NCBI RefSeq assembly: GCF_014203095.1
Contig: NZ_JACHIG010000007.1
Span: forward strand, 305,869-369,868
Reading direction: 5' to 3'
Length of the DNA stretch: 64,000 bases
Source: Prosthecobacter vanneervenii
GTDB lineage: Bacteria > Verrucomicrobiota > Verrucomicrobiia > Verrucomicrobiales > Verrucomicrobiaceae
In this document: piece by piece, positions 1 through 8,591 of the stretch
Layout of the letters: each line of letters opens with the position of its first letter
Position numbering within the stretch: the stretch's first letter is position 1
Notes under the pieces: generated by a model
Told to the model about the DNA's origin: nothing
What the model saw: the letters and a program-made list of their open reading frames with translations, nothing else
Database searches by the model: none
Translations under genes and position numbers: made by a program

Positions 1-907
1 ACTGCGAGCTGGTGAGCGTGGTTTTTCCCTGGATGCGTTGGGCCCAGAGAGGCAGGACCTGGCGCACGGTGATGGCGGTGGTGCCATTGGTCCCATCCCT
101 CAAAGTGAAACCGGAAACCATGCGGCGTACTCCGCTGGCGGCGTTGGTGGGGTCCGAGTAACCGTAGGGACCGTAGATGGGCAGCCCGTCCGCCGCCCAG
201 GAGAGGATGGGCGAGTGTTTGGTCGGCGTGGCGGCACTCTCGGTGTAGGTGTTGGTGGCGGCATTGTAGTCCACATGGTCGCCGAGCTGATAGCGCAGAG
301 CGATAGGGTGCGCGTGGTAGTGGTAGTTGTTGCCAGCCTGATGAGCCAGCGCCGGGTCAAAGGTCACGCCTTCATTGAACCAGCCATCGCGGTTCCAAAT
401 GCCGTCGCCTGTCAGGCCGTTGGTCGGGGTGGCATCGGTGGCGCTGGCGTTCACATAGGAGAAAGCATCGCGGGAGTCGAACATGGACACCCCATTGACC
501 ATGCGGCCTGTGGCCCCCAGGCCGGTGCTGGTCTTGGTGCCCGGGATCGTGGGAGAACGTGGAATGCGGTAGATCGTGGCTGTATTGGAGGGAAAATTGG
601 GGAAGTTGGTGGTCTTTGCCGAATCAATGTACCATGGCCCCATGATGTGGGAGGCCAGCCCCGTGGTGCGGATGTACACCCAGCTGCTGGAGTAGCTGAT
701 CTCACTGACATCGGCGTAGGTCGGGCTGGACTGCGTGCCCGAGCCGCGGCTCCAGGTGGTGGAGGTGGTGCCTGTGGTCTGATCTGCCGTGCTTTGATAG
801 ATGCGGGCGTATTGTCCGGAATTGGCGGTGAACCAGGAGGTAAGCTGTGGGTCTGCATGCAGCGGGCTGGCCGAAAGCAGCAGGAGCAGGAGGAGGCGCG
901 TCTTCAT
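1..907 (-). CDS. YHYH domain protein, secreted (C-terminus beyond window)
   Basis: The frame opens at an ATG at 905-907 and runs without a stop to the window edge, giving about 302 residues of an incomplete protein. It begins with a clear signal peptide, MKTRLLLLLLLSASPLHA, so the product is exported. Near residue 195 it carries the stretch NNYHYHAHP, the signature of the YHYH domain, followed by a segment (SWAADGLPIYGPYGY) also typical of that family. The biochemical role of YHYH proteins is not established; the His cluster suggests metal binding, which is inference. The upstream gene is on the same strand, 94 bases away. A long plus-strand open frame over the same DNA has no family features and is treated as a shadow. 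Confidence 0.85.
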   Translation of the reverse strand, partial: MKTRLLLLLLLSASPLHADPQLTSWFTANSGQYARIYQSTADQTTGTTSTTWSRGSGTQSSPTYADVSEISYSSSWVYIRTTGLASHIMGPWYIDSAKTTNFPNFPSNTATIYRIPRSPTIPGTKTSTGLGATGRMVNGVSMFDSRDAFSYVNASATDATPTNGLTGDGIWNRDGWFNEGVTFDPALAHQAGNNYHYHAHPIALRYQLGDHVDYNAATNTYTESAATPTKHSPILSWAADGLPIYGPYGYSDPTNAASGVRRMVSGFTLRDGTNGTTAITVRQVLPLWAQRIQGKTTLTSSQ

Positions 908-1001
908 GGCGGGGAGGTGGTTGTCGCCAGATTTATGCGGCGGAAGATGAACGAACGAGGAGTGTCGGGATAAATTCGCATTTATCTGCCCTTGCATGCC
1001 T

Positions 1002-2588
1002 CTACGGCTTCATGTCCCGCAGGTTGACCATGAGGAGGTGCTTCACGCGAGGCGGTTCCGCTCCTTTGTGAAAGCTCTGCACCGCCTGCTCGATCCGCTG
1101 ATCCTCCATGGTGGCACGTTCATGCTGCCGCAGATGCTCGGCCCAGGAGCCGACGAGGAAGGTTTCGCGGAAATGCGTGGGATCTTCCAGATCTGCAAAG
1201 AGAGAGCAGCGAAAGGCGCCATCGCGCAGCCTGACCTCGCGCAGATGCAGCATGGCGGCTCGAAAGGCCGGGGCGTCTTTCGGGTCGATATGATACTCGA
1301 TGGTGATGAGCACCGGGCCGTCGCTGGGGGCGGGCTCGGTGGTCAAGGCACTGTGAGGCAGCATGTGGTTGGAGGGATTGAGGTCCAGCTTTTCCACGTG
1401 GCTGATGGGCAGCAGACGTGCGAGCAGCGCGCTGATGAGCAGGCAGCCCGCCGCGATGCCGAGGGTGATGGGCGCATTCAGCTGGCTGGTGAGCTGGCCC
1501 CAGGTGAGCGCGCCGATGGCAAAGGCACCCTGCATCACCACCATATAGATGGCGGAGCTGCGCGCGCGCACCCAATTGGGGAAGACGCTTTGGGAGGCGA
1601 CGCTGAAGGTGTTCATGCCGCTGATCCACGCCGCGCCTGTGACGACCAGCACGAGCCCCATGGCGATCTTTCCAGGCACCAGCGCCAGGATGCCTGTCAT
1701 CGCGGCAGACACGATGCTGGCAGCAAAAAGCACATGATCGAATGAAAAGCGCTCTCGCAGTCGCGGCAGCCACAGCACGGCCATGAGGATGGCACCGCCG
1801 CCGTAGCAGCCCATGAGAATGCCGAAATCTGCGGCAGCCCACTGGCGCGAATGAACGATGACCGGCAGCAGCACCACGGGCGCGACGGCGGCAAACATGT
1901 GGATGCCGCCCCGGCAGAGCACTGCCTGCATGGCGCGGGCATGGCGGGCGTAGCGGAGGGCGGCAGCCATGGCACCGAGCATCTGCTCCTGCTGCGCACT
2001 GCGCGGCGTGGCGATGTAGCTGCCCGTGCACATCACCGCGATCACCGCGATGAAGGAGAGCGCATTCAGTGCAAACACGGGTGCCGGGCCCACGGCTGCG
2101 AGCAGCAGACCGCCAAGGATGGGCCCCAGAGAGCGTGCGATGTTGTAGCCCACCCCGTTGAGCGCGATCGCGCCTGAAAGCTGCTCTCTGCCCACCACCT
2201 CCGGAATCAGCGCCTGCCATGCGGGCATGGTGAAGGCGGATGCCACGCCAAGCTGGAATGTGGCCAGCAGCAGCAGGGTCTGCGTCAGCGCGCCATACCA
2301 TGCCAGCAGCGCCATGCCTGCGGCGGTGAGAAGAGCGCCTGTCTGCGCGAAGAGAATGAGCCTGCGGCGGTCCACCAGATCTGCCATGGCTCCAGCGGGC
2401 AGGGCCAGCAGGAAGAGCGGCAGGCTGGACATCGTCTGCATCAAGGAGACGAGGTACGGCGAGCTCGTCATGGTGGTCATCGTCCACACCGCTGCGGTGT
2501 CATTCATCGTGGTGCCGATGTTGGACCCCACGCTGCCCAGCCACATGGCACGAAAGACACGGTTGCGGAGCGGGGACCAGGCGGACAT
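1002..2588 (-). CDS. MFS_3-type exporter with C-terminal monooxygenase-like domain
   Basis: This 528-residue protein has about 12 hydrophobic segments over residues 1-400 and starts MSAWSPLRNRVFRAMW, the usual opening of the MFS_3 (transmembrane secretion effector, EntS-like) family. The loop after the second helix has the MFS motif A form (GAMADLVDRRR). After the last helix, about 100 residues (from ITIEYHIDPKDAPAF) form a soluble alpha/beta domain resembling the antibiotic-biosynthesis monooxygenase fold that many MFS_3 proteins carry. Length fits the family (about 520). The role would be drug or siderophore efflux at the inner membrane; the substrate cannot be read from sequence. It is divergent from the DUF1501 gene, with 123 bases between the starts. 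Confidence 0.85.
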   Translation of the reverse strand: MSAWSPLRNRVFRAMWLGSVGSNIGTTMNDTAAVWTMTTMTSSPYLVSLMQTMSSLPLFLLALPAGAMADLVDRRRLILFAQTGALLTAAGMALLAWYGALTQTLLLLATFQLGVASAFTMPAWQALIPEVVGREQLSGAIALNGVGYNIARSLGPILGGLLLAAVGPAPVFALNALSFIAVIAVMCTGSYIATPRSAQQEQMLGAMAAALRYARHARAMQAVLCRGGIHMFAAVAPVVLLPVIVHSRQWAAADFGILMGCYGGGAILMAVLWLPRLRERFSFDHVLFAASIVSAAMTGILALVPGKIAMGLVLVVTGAAWISGMNTFSVASQSVFPNWVRARSSAIYMVVMQGAFAIGALTWGQLTSQLNAPITLGIAAGCLLISALLARLLPISHVEKLDLNPSNHMLPHSALTTEPAPSDGPVLITIEYHIDPKDAPAFRAAMLHLREVRLRDGAFRCSLFADLEDPTHFRETFLVGSWAEHLRQHERATMEDQRIEQAVQSFHKGAEPPRVKHLLMVNLRDMKP

Positions 2589-2711
2589 GGATAACTAGGT
2601 AACGTTTTGGCGCGGCTGCGCGACTGTGCAATCCGCTTCTCGCCACATCTCGCGCGATTGCGTGACAAAGCCACGCTCGTTCCCGCCGTATTCATGGTTA
2701 CTTTCCACGCC

Positions 2712-4145
2712 ATGATCACCCGCCGCCAGCTGCTGCAGACCTCCGGTCAGGGATTTGGCGCGCTCGCGTTTCACTCGCTGGCCGCTGCCGAGACCACGCA
2801 CCGCTCCCAGGTGGTGCCGCCAAAGGCCAAACGCGTGGTGCAGCTTTTCATGGCGGGCGCGGCCAGCCATATCGACCTCTTTGATTACAAGCCCGCCCTG
2901 ATCAAGCACCACGGTGAAGATGCTGACTTTGGCGAGCAGGTGGAGGCTTTTCAAAACGGTCTCGGCCCCTGGAAAAAGCCGGTGTGGGACTTCAAGCCCT
3001 ACGGCCAGAGCGGCAAGATGCTGAGCGATGCCGTGGCCCCTCTCGGTGCCTGTGCCGATGACATGGCCTTTGTGCACAGCATGGTGGGCAAGACCGGCGT
3101 GCACTCGCAAGGCACGCTGCTGCAGGCCACGGGATTCAACCTGCCCGGCTTTCCAGGCGCGGGCTGCTGGGTGAGCTACGCACTGGGGTCTATCAGCGAC
3201 AACCTTCCCACCTTCGTCGTGCTGCCGGATCATCGAGGCTTTGCCTCGAACGGACCGAAGAACTGGGACAGCGCGTTTTTGCCCTCGCAGCATGCTGGCA
3301 CGATCATTTATCCCGGCGCTGAGACACCCATTGCAGACCTGTTTCCGCACAAGGCCGGGCGGTATATCAGCGCAAAGTCAGACCGTGAGGGCTTTGCGCT
3401 GCTGGAAAAACTCAACCGCAGGCACCTGACAATGCACGAGACGGATTCGCGGCTCGAAAGCCGCATTCAGAGCTACGAACTCGCCGCCAAGATGCAGCTG
3501 GCTGCACCGGAGGCACTGGACATCTCCAAAGAGTCCGACGCCATGAAGGCGATGTATGGCATCCAGGAGCATCGCAAAGTCTGGCCCACCGAGATCAACG
3601 CTGAAGAAGAAGCCGACTACATGGGCCGCAAGTGCCTGGCCGCACGCCGCCTGCTGGAGCGCGGGGTGCGTTTCGTGCAGATCTGGAGCGGCAATGACAA
3701 CGGCTTCCCAAGACGCAACTGGGACAGCCACGAAGACGTGGAGCGCGATCACGGTCCCCTCGCCTGGGGCATGGCGAAAGCGGTGTCAGCCTTGATCCTC
3801 GACCTGAAACAGCGCGGGCTGTTGGATGAGACGATCATTCTCTGTACCACCGAGTTTGGCCGCATGCCCAGCACCCAGGGCGGCAAGGGGAGGGACCACA
3901 ACCCCTACGTCTTCACCAACTGGCTCTGCGGCGGCGGTATTCAGGGCGGTGTGACCGTCGGCGAAAGTGACCAGTGGGGCTACAAGCCGCTGGATCGCAG
4001 CAATCCCACGACTTGCTACGACATTCACGCCACGATGATGCATCTGCTGGGGATTGATCACACGCAGCTAACGTTTCGTCATAATGGCATTGATCGACGG
4101 CTGACGGATGTGCACGGGCAGGTGATCAAAGGGCTCATCACATAA
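2712..4145 (+). CDS. DUF1501 family protein, probably Tat-exported
   Basis: I start this at ATG 2712, not at the upstream in-frame ATG 2607, because residues 1-30 then form an export signal: MITRRQLLQTSG is a twin-arginine-like opening followed by a hydrophobic stretch. The product is 477 residues. DUF1501 features are visible: FMAGAASHIDLFDYKP near the N-terminus, ESRIQSYELAAKMQ in the middle, and the C-terminal TTEFGRMPSTQGGKGRDHN segment of the alkaline-phosphatase-like fold. These proteins usually pair with a DUF1549/DUF1553 cytochrome-like protein; none is adjacent here, so this is an orphan copy. The function is unknown; a periplasmic metal-dependent hydrolase is plausible from the fold only. 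A second DUF1501 protein lies at 16154. Confidence 0.88.
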   Translation: MITRRQLLQTSGQGFGALAFHSLAAAETTHRSQVVPPKAKRVVQLFMAGAASHIDLFDYKPALIKHHGEDADFGEQVEAFQNGLGPWKKPVWDFKPYGQSGKMLSDAVAPLGACADDMAFVHSMVGKTGVHSQGTLLQATGFNLPGFPGAGCWVSYALGSISDNLPTFVVLPDHRGFASNGPKNWDSAFLPSQHAGTIIYPGAETPIADLFPHKAGRYISAKSDREGFALLEKLNRRHLTMHETDSRLESRIQSYELAAKMQLAAPEALDISKESDAMKAMYGIQEHRKVWPTEINAEEEADYMGRKCLAARRLLERGVRFVQIWSGNDNGFPRRNWDSHEDVERDHGPLAWGMAKAVSALILDLKQRGLLDETIILCTTEFGRMPSTQGGKGRDHNPYVFTNWLCGGGIQGGVTVGESDQWGYKPLDRSNPTTCYDIHATMMHLLGIDHTQLTFRHNGIDRRLTDVHGQVIKGLIT

Positions 4146-4172
4146 ATTGCCGCCAGTGAGAGTTTCGCGATT

Positions 4173-6440
4173 TTAAGGCATCTCTCGGAAAGGCCTTCCA
4201 GCCTGATACCACTCGCGCTCACTTTTCAGCGCTTCGGCCAGACCATGGTTTCCCTGGGATTCCAGCAGATTGATGGCTGTGTTGATGGTTTGCCGGGCTT
4301 CCGGGAAGCGGCCGGTTTCCGCCAGTGCTGCAGCCAGCGTGCGCAATACATCCGGGCTGGCATGCTGGGTGATGTCATCAGCCTTGGACGCGAGCTCCAC
4401 GGCACGGGTGCCGTTGCGCACCGCAGGGTCGGGGCATGTGGCGAGGATCCAGGCAAGATTGCTCATAGCAGCCGTCTGCGCCGGATCTGCCTCCAGGGCT
4501 GTTTCATACTCACGCACGGCCTCTGCCGGATGACCGGTCTTTGACAGCACCACTCCGAGATTTGCGTGGGCGCCGGCCGCTTTGGGCCGCAGGGCCACAC
4601 AGCTGCGGAAATGATGCAGAGCCTCCTCAGGCCTGCCCATCTGGAAGAGCAGGGAGCCAAGGTTGTTGTGCGATTCGGCGAACTCAGAATCAATCTGGAC
4701 TGACTTCTCATACATCGCCACGGCTTCGGCGATGCGTCTCATCTGCAGCAGGCTGTTCCCGAGGTTGTAGCAGATCTCGGCGGAGCCCGGCTTGAGCAGC
4801 AGCGCTTTTTCAAAGTGCTCCAGCGCCGCCGACTGTCTGCCTAGTGCGGCCAGTGCATTGCCCAGGTTGTTTTCCAGATCGGCCAGTTTCGGGTTCAGTT
4901 GCAGCGCTTTTTCGAAGTGCGGAACTGCCTCGTGCACTCGTTTCAGCTCCAGCAGTGCACTGCCCATGCCTGCGTGTGCTTCCAAGGAGTCAGGCACATG
5001 CTTCAGCACTTTCTCATAGTTGGCGATGGCGCGTTCAAATTCTCTCTGCTCGACAAAGTAGCCGCCGAGATTTTGCAGCGTGACCATGCCTTCCGTCTGG
5101 CCGGACGTCACGGGCCAGTTCACCAGCACGGCGGTTGCGAGCAGCACCGCCAGGCCCTTCCATGTTGATGCTGGGACGGGCCGGCGGATATGATCGCGGA
5201 TCCCGGCGATGCCTCCTGCGGCCAGCAGAATAGCGACCGGGACAAGCGGCAGCCGGTACCGGGCGAAGACATAAAATGCGGCCACACTGGCGGCATAGGT
5301 CAGTGCCACGGCGGGGAAGATCCACAGCTCACGGCGGCGCGGCCACAGCCATACGGCACCCAGCGACGCCAGCGGGCAGAGCACACCAAAATGCAGAAAC
5401 ACGGACAGCCATCTCAGCAGTGACGAATGCTCGGCGTAGGCGCTCTGTTCTTCAGTGTCGCCCAGCTCGTGCGCATTCCAGACGAGAAGCCACTTGCGCG
5501 CCATCAGCTTCACCCATGGCCAGGGCTCTGCGCGGATGAAGTTCAGGCTTTTGGTCATCCAGAAATTTGAGACCTCTCCCGCCGTGAGCTTGCGTCCAGT
5601 TTCACGTTCAGCCAGCTCCACGGCATCTGTTTGCTCATGCTGGGCATGGCCATGCATGGGCACCAGCGGCTGGTAGCCACCGTTGGCATGGGCATTGTTG
5701 CCGATGTAAAAGTTCGGCCCCATTTGCGACGTGGTCAGATGAAACTCCCCTCCCACCAGTTGATTGCGCATCGCCACTGGCAGCAGCACGCACGCCGTGC
5801 CTGCCAGCACCAGCAGCAGCGCACGTCTCCGGGCGTGCTGCCATGCCCAGGCCAGCAGGAGCGGTAGCATCACCAGTGCGTTTTCGCGTGTCAGCGTCAG
5901 CAGTCCTATGGATGCTCCCAGACAGAGCCACTGCAGAGCCTGCTTCTGATGTGCGGCTTTTGCAGCCATCAGCAAAACCACTGACAGAAAGAACACATCC
6001 AGCACAGATTTCTGAATCAGGCAGTCGAAAAAGATCAATGTGGGACATGCTGCCATCAATGCAGCTGCGATGAGGCCCGCCCTGCGTGAGATGAAATGCT
6101 CCGCCGCCATTCCCAGAAAAACGCACGAGAAAGCTCCTGCCACGATCTGCACCAGACGCACCAGCACCAGGCTGTGCCCGCCCAGGGCATAAATCACGCC
6201 GAGAAAGTATGGATACAGCGGAGCCTGGTAAAACACCCTGTCCCCCATCCACGCACCGGCTGCAATTCGCCTTGCCCAGGCGTCATAGACTTCGGCATCT
6301 CCCAGCAGTGCCTGGGCCAGCTCGGTGTCGTGAATCTGCCAGAAGTAAATCAAGCGAATTACCAGTGCTGTCAGCCATGCCAGCGGCCACAGCCAGGCCA
6401 TGCGGCGGTTCTGGCAGGGGGCTGTAGGAAGGCTGGTCAT
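4173..6440 (-). CDS. Glycosyltransferase 39/PMT-like membrane protein with C-terminal TPR array
   Basis: The 755-residue product has two halves. Residues 1 to about 440 are a polytopic membrane region with the PMT_2/ArnT-like layout: an early acidic motif (LLGDAEVYDAWARRI) in the first periplasmic loop, followed by YQAPLYPYFLG and about ten further hydrophobic helices. This family moves sugars from polyprenyl-phosphate donors on the periplasmic side. From about residue 450 there are at least six 34-residue tetratricopeptide repeats (for example NLGNALAALGRQSAALEHFE) and a degenerate tail with LAWILATCPDPAVRNG, a phrase common in planctomycete/verrucomicrobial TPR proteins. The TPR half probably recruits a partner. 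It is divergent from another glycosyltransferase gene, and the two could serve the same glycan pathway. The acceptor is unknown. Confidence 0.85.
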   Translation of the reverse strand: MTSLPTAPCQNRRMAWLWPLAWLTALVIRLIYFWQIHDTELAQALLGDAEVYDAWARRIAAGAWMGDRVFYQAPLYPYFLGVIYALGGHSLVLVRLVQIVAGAFSCVFLGMAAEHFISRRAGLIAAALMAACPTLIFFDCLIQKSVLDVFFLSVVLLMAAKAAHQKQALQWLCLGASIGLLTLTRENALVMLPLLLAWAWQHARRRALLLVLAGTACVLLPVAMRNQLVGGEFHLTTSQMGPNFYIGNNAHANGGYQPLVPMHGHAQHEQTDAVELAERETGRKLTAGEVSNFWMTKSLNFIRAEPWPWVKLMARKWLLVWNAHELGDTEEQSAYAEHSSLLRWLSVFLHFGVLCPLASLGAVWLWPRRRELWIFPAVALTYAASVAAFYVFARYRLPLVPVAILLAAGGIAGIRDHIRRPVPASTWKGLAVLLATAVLVNWPVTSGQTEGMVTLQNLGGYFVEQREFERAIANYEKVLKHVPDSLEAHAGMGSALLELKRVHEAVPHFEKALQLNPKLADLENNLGNALAALGRQSAALEHFEKALLLKPGSAEICYNLGNSLLQMRRIAEAVAMYEKSVQIDSEFAESHNNLGSLLFQMGRPEEALHHFRSCVALRPKAAGAHANLGVVLSKTGHPAEAVREYETALEADPAQTAAMSNLAWILATCPDPAVRNGTRAVELASKADDITQHASPDVLRTLAAALAETGRFPEARQTINTAINLLESQGNHGLAEALKSEREWYQAGRPFREMP

Positions 6441-6562
6441 GCGCTGATGCTCTGGGTCAAGTCGGCGCGGATCATGGAGCCGGGCAGTGCCTCAGGCAAC
6501 CATGACATCTGCAGGCGTTGATTTGACTTTCCCAGCCACTCCGATAGGTGATCATCTCTCCT

Positions 6563-7309
6563 ATGCACCCGTCTGGCGCGAACCATGATCTGAAGCACGC
6601 CGCAAGGAGTGTGAGCGTGATCATGCCTGCCTTCAACGAGGCTTTTTGCATCGGCGCCTGCTTGGAGCGTGTACTGCGCCAGCCTGCCGTGACCGAGGTC
6701 ATTGTGGTCGATGACGGCTCCTCGGATGCCACCGCCGCTGAGGTGGAACGCAGGATGGCCTCCGAGCCGCGTCTGCGGCTGCAGCGCCATCCGCGCAATT
6801 TAGGCAAAGGAGCCGCTCTGCGCACCGGCTTTGCCTGCGCCACCGGGGACATCGTGGTTGTTCAGGATGCCGATCTGGAATACGACCCCGAAGACTACGA
6901 GGCGTTGCTGCGGCCGCTGTTGCAGGGGCGGGCGGATGTCGTTTTTGGTTCGCGTTTCCTCGGCGGTGGCGCGCATCGCGTGCTGTATTTCTGGCACGCT
7001 GTGGGCAATGCGCTCATCACCTTTTTTTCCAATTGCTTCACCGGTCTGAACCTCAGCGACGTGGAGGTGGGGCCGAAGCTCTTCCGCCGTGAAGTGGTCG
7101 CCGGCATGACCATTTGTGAGCAGCGTTTCGGTGTCGAGCCCGAGCTCGCAGCCCGTGTCGCGGCGCTCCGGGTACGTGTATACGAGGTGCCCATCTCTTA
7201 CCATGGCCGCACCTACGCTGAAGGCAAAAAAGTCGGCTGGCGTGATGGGGTGCGGGCGTTGTGGTGCATCGTCAAATATGGCATCTCCACACGGTGGGGC
7301 GGCTGCTAA
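6563..7309 (+). CDS. Glycosyltransferase family 2, dolichyl/polyprenyl-phosphate mannosyltransferase-like
   Basis: The product is 248 residues from ATG 6563; a GTG at 6548 in frame would add five. The GT2 fold is clear: VIMPAFNEAFCIGACLE at the start, the nucleotide-binding VVDDGSSDAT, the metal-binding DxD region as QDADLEYDPEDYE, and GSRFLGGGAHR. The last part lacks membrane helices, so this is the soluble DPM1/polyprenol-phosphate type rather than the GtrB type. It likely charges a polyprenyl-phosphate with a sugar, and the divergent GT39-like membrane protein could then use it. That pairing is inference from proximity. Its stop overlaps the stop of the convergent LysR gene by four bases. 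Confidence 0.87.
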   Translation: MHPSGANHDLKHAARSVSVIMPAFNEAFCIGACLERVLRQPAVTEVIVVDDGSSDATAAEVERRMASEPRLRLQRHPRNLGKGAALRTGFACATGDIVVVQDADLEYDPEDYEALLRPLLQGRADVVFGSRFLGGGAHRVLYFWHAVGNALITFFSNCFTGLNLSDVEVGPKLFRREVVAGMTICEQRFGVEPELAARVAALRVRVYEVPISYHGRTYAEGKKVGWRDGVRALWCIVKYGISTRWGGC

Positions 7310-8217
7310 AACAAGATATTCTCCACAAATTGACCGACATGGCGTGGCAGTTTGCGGTGCGTGCGCGTCACTGCCACGAGATCGCGTTCAAAACGCTCAG
7401 GAAATGGCAGTGTGACGATGGATTCTTTTCTTCTATAAAGTGCGAGCGCGCGGCGAGGCACAAAGGCGAGACCGAAACCGGAGGCGACGAGGTTAATGAT
7501 GAGGTCGAAGCTGTCCAGTTCCATCGCTGGCGGGAGGTTGAGCTGCTGGCGCTTGAGCCAGCGGCGCAGGTTTCTTCCGGTGTTTGTTTCTGGCGCGATG
7601 TGAAGCCAGGACTGCGCGGCCAGCCAAAGCTTGAATGAGGCGGCTCTTTTGATCGGAGCTTTGGCTGCAACGGACGCAGGGGCGATCAGTTCAAATGCGT
7701 CTTTGAAGCGATGGGTGACCTTGATGGAGTCCGGCAATGGTGAAGGCGGGCACAGGACGCCAATATCTATCTCCCCAGCTTCCAAGGCCGTGAGGATGGC
7801 GCTGCTGGCATTGTAGCTCACGCGGCATATCACCTCGGGGTGGCGCTGGTGGTTGGCGTGAAAAAGCCCGGGCATGTGAGCCATGGCCAGCGTCCGCGAG
7901 ACGCTCACACGGATCTCAGGACGCGCGGAGCCAAACTCCGCCTGCAGACCATCCAGTGCTGATGATACGCCGCCAATCAGTCGTGTGGCTTCCGCCGCGA
8001 GAAAGAGTCCCGCCTCAGTGATCTCAACTGACCTCGTTGTGCGGTTGATCAATGTCAGGCCAAGACGCTCCTCCAAAGACTGCATCTGTCGGGTGAGCGC
8101 GCTTTGTGACAGCCCGGCTTCGCGTGCCGCCCGTGTGAAGCTGCGGTGTCTGGCGACGAGGTGAAACAGATGCAGGGCGTACAGATCGAAAGGCTTTCGG
8201 GTGAGGTATTGTTGCAT
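7306..8217 (-). CDS. LysR family transcriptional regulator
   Basis: I choose ATG 8217 over an upstream TTG at 8226. The product is 303 residues, the standard LysR length. The N-terminal winged HTH is typical (LHLFHLVARHRSFTRAAREAGLSQSALTRQMQSLE, with the recognition helix around SQSALTRQ). It is followed by the effector-binding substrate domain (IRVSVSRTLAMAHMPGL onward). The start codon lies inside a long palindrome at 8205-8233, so autoregulation is likely. The gene is divergent from a small ferredoxin gene 87 bases away, the usual geometry for a LysR target, but the inducer cannot be told. Confidence 0.92.
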   Translation of the reverse strand: MQQYLTRKPFDLYALHLFHLVARHRSFTRAAREAGLSQSALTRQMQSLEERLGLTLINRTTRSVEITEAGLFLAAEATRLIGGVSSALDGLQAEFGSARPEIRVSVSRTLAMAHMPGLFHANHQRHPEVICRVSYNASSAILTALEAGEIDIGVLCPPSPLPDSIKVTHRFKDAFELIAPASVAAKAPIKRAASFKLWLAAQSWLHIAPETNTGRNLRRWLKRQQLNLPPAMELDSFDLIINLVASGFGLAFVPRRALALYRRKESIVTLPFPERFERDLVAVTRTHRKLPRHVGQFVENILF

Positions 8218-8233
8218 CAAATGCAATAATACC
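8205..8233. promoter_or_regulatory. Long palindrome over the LysR start codon (probable operator)
   Basis: The arms read GGTATTGTTGCAT and ATGCAATAATACC with a CAA spacer; 12 of 13 positions are complementary. The LysR ATG (8215-8217, minus strand) lies at the inner end of the left arm. The inner part contains the T-N11-A form that LysR proteins favour. The likely role is autorepression and control of the divergent ferredoxin gene. The pairing is seen directly; the function is inferred. Confidence 0.65.
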
Positions 8234-8304
8234 TGATTTTAATGCATTTCACGCAAATACATGGACATGCGAAAGCAGGGACGCGGACAACCCCGCGTTC
8301 ACCC

Positions 8305-8535
8305 ATGCCAAACATCGAAGACCGTCTCCCGCAAAATGCCCCCGGCCGTTTCTACGTCGATAACAGCTGCACTGATTGCGACCTCTGCCGCAACCTGGCA
8401 CCCGATTTCTTCCGTCGCGATGACGACATCGGGCAGAGCTTCGTTTTCCGCCAGCCTGTAACCGAGGAGGAAATCCAGCTTTGCATGGATGCACTTGGCG
8501 GCTGCCCGGCTGAATCAATTGGCGAGGTGGAGTGA
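8305..8535 (+). CDS. Small [4Fe-4S] ferredoxin
   Basis: Starting at ATG 8305 (MPNIEDRLPQ) the product is 76 residues, typical of single-cluster ferredoxins. An earlier in-frame ATG at 8242 would add 21 residues unlike the family. The cluster ligands are visible as CTDCDLC near residues 23-29 and a distal CP in GGCPAES, matching the one-cluster C-x2-C-x2-C...CP pattern of Bacillus-type ferredoxins. The second cluster of 2[4Fe-4S] ferredoxins is absent. It is a cytoplasmic electron carrier; the partner is unknown. It is divergent from the LysR regulator and probably controlled by it. Confidence 0.85.
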   Translation: MPNIEDRLPQNAPGRFYVDNSCTDCDLCRNLAPDFFRRDDDIGQSFVFRQPVTEEEIQLCMDALGGCPAESIGEVE

Positions 8536-8591
8536 TGAAATCCGCGATCCCGCGCGAGCTTTGTCTCTTTGACCCGTAGGTAGGGACAGAC

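Noticed and set aside
38..973. Long plus-strand open frame over the YHYH gene
   Set aside because: No family features; Gly/Val/Arg-rich composition is typical of the shadow of a GC-rich gene, and the minus strand has a signal peptide and the YHYH motif.
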